5,088 bases of DNA from assembly GCA_003022685.1 (NCBI GenBank), contig PXSV01000057.1, forward strand, positions 1-5,088, in the 5' to 3' direction. Positions 4,546 through 5,088 of the stretch are shown here, in pieces. The notes beneath the pieces were generated by a model. It saw only the letters and a program-made list of their open reading frames with translations, had not been told where the DNA came from and did no database searches. The first letter of the stretch is position 1. The number at the start of each line of letters is the position of its first letter. The DNA comes from Halobacteriales archaeon SW_9_67_24. GTDB lineage: Archaea > Halobacteriota > Halobacteria > Halobacteriales > Halococcaceae. The position numbers and the translations under genes were made by a program.

Positions 4546-5088
4546 TCAGTCCGAGAGAGTGTACGAGAGAACAACGCCGTCGTCGAGTCGTTCGACGTCG
4601 GCCAGCGTAAGCTCCGGGAACGCCTCGACGAACCCCTCGCCGTCGGCGAGCGTCGGTGCGTCGCGCCCGCCAACGAGCAGCGAGCCGACGTACACCGAGA
4701 GTTCGTCGACGACTCCCGCTTCGAACGCCGAAAACAGCAGTTCGCCCCCGCCCTCGATCAGCAGCCGGTCGATTCCTTCCGAGCCGAGTTCGTCGAGTCC
4801 CGTGGCGAGATCGACGCGCTCCGTGCCGGCCTCGACGATGCGTACGCCGGCCCCGCGGAGCGCGGCGCGGCGGTCGTCGGGCGCGTCCTCGCCAACCAGG
4901 AGGTAGGTCTCGCTCTCGTCGTCGAGCACGCGGGCGTCGGTCGGCGTTCTCGCCCGGGTGTCGATCACCACCCGTGCCGGGTGCTCGGGATCGCCGCGCT
5001 CGCGCCGTTCGGCACGCAGGTCGGGGTCCTCGACGGTGAGGTGGGGATCGTCGGCGAGAACGGTGCCGATCCCGACGGCGACCGCGTC
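4546..5088 (-). CDS. arfC: 2,5-diamino-6-(ribosylamino)-4(3H)-pyrimidinone 5'-phosphate reductase, C-terminal part
   Basis: The visible 180 residues match the RibD C-terminal (DHFR-like) reductase domain. In archaea this stand-alone enzyme reduces the ribosylamino-pyrimidine intermediate to the ribitylamino form with NAD(P)H, an early step of riboflavin synthesis. The frame is open to the right edge. The family is about 220 residues, so roughly the first 40 are missing. Visible motifs, numbered from the edge: DAVAVGIGTVLADDPHLTV (1-19), the substrate/cofactor loop; RVVIDTRARTP (39-49), a dinucleotide-binding strand and turn; LLIEGGGELLFSAFEAGVVDEL (109-130), the family's IEGG signature; and LLVGGRDAPTLADGEGF (137-153), the second glycine loop. 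No deaminase domain could fit in the missing part at usual archaeal length. The epimerase gene follows on the same strand 92 bp downstream with its own TATA box, so co-transcription is not required. Confidence 0.93.
   Translation of the reverse strand, partial: DAVAVGIGTVLADDPHLTVEDPDLRAERRERGDPEHPARVVIDTRARTPTDARVLDDESETYLLVGEDAPDDRRAALRGAGVRIVEAGTERVDLATGLDELGSEGIDRLLIEGGGELLFSAFEAGVVDELSVYVGSLLVGGRDAPTLADGEGFVEAFPELTLADVERLDDGVVLSYTLSD

Noticed and set aside
3824..4906. 360-codon plus-strand open frame antisense to the epimerase and arfC genes
   Set aside because: It spans two well-supported genes on the other strand and their promoter gap. No recognisable domain appears, and the C-terminal half is Ser/Arg/Pro-rich.

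Overview
The window is chromosomal DNA from a halophilic archaeon (class Halobacteria). The evidence is high GC content, very acidic predicted proteins, an archaeal transcription factor B gene with a haloarchaeal-type acidic N-terminus, a DUF357 protein, and archaeal TATA boxes centred about 28-30 nt ahead of several start codons, which implies leaderless mRNAs. I cannot name the genus from sequence alone. There is no rRNA, tRNA, CRISPR array, insertion sequence or replication origin that I can support.

Layout. Bases 1-480 (minus) hold the N-terminal 160 residues of a TFB (transcription initiation factor IIB); the gene continues off the left edge. Bases 481-768 are gene-free and carry the tfb promoter region (two TATA-like boxes) and a small A/T-armed inverted repeat. 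Bases 769-1137 (minus) encode a small membrane protein whose last ~39 residues look non-native and coincide with a 70-bp interrupted palindrome. Bases 1193-1468 (minus) encode a 91-aa winged-helix regulator just upstream of it, likely a functional pair. Bases 1523-1807 (minus) encode a DUF357 protein. After a 192-bp divergent spacer with short repeats comes a thioredoxin reductase (trxB, plus, 2000-3055). It converges, with only 6 bp between stop codons, on a divergent UDP-N-acetylglucosamine 2-epimerase homologue (minus, 3062-4453). The right edge (4546-5088, minus) holds the C-terminal 180 residues of the archaeal riboflavin-pathway reductase ArfC.

How the genes fit together. This is mostly ordinary housekeeping: general transcription (TFB), thiol redox (TrxB), riboflavin/flavin synthesis (ArfC) and nucleotide-sugar metabolism (epimerase). 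ArfC and TrxB are linked only loosely, since TrxB uses FAD, which derives from riboflavin. I see no convincing new multi-gene system. The items most worth a second look are the palindrome that replaces the expected C-terminus of the membrane protein, the epimerase standing apart from any visible glycan cluster with altered signature motifs, and the repeat-bearing spacer between the DUF357 gene and trxB.
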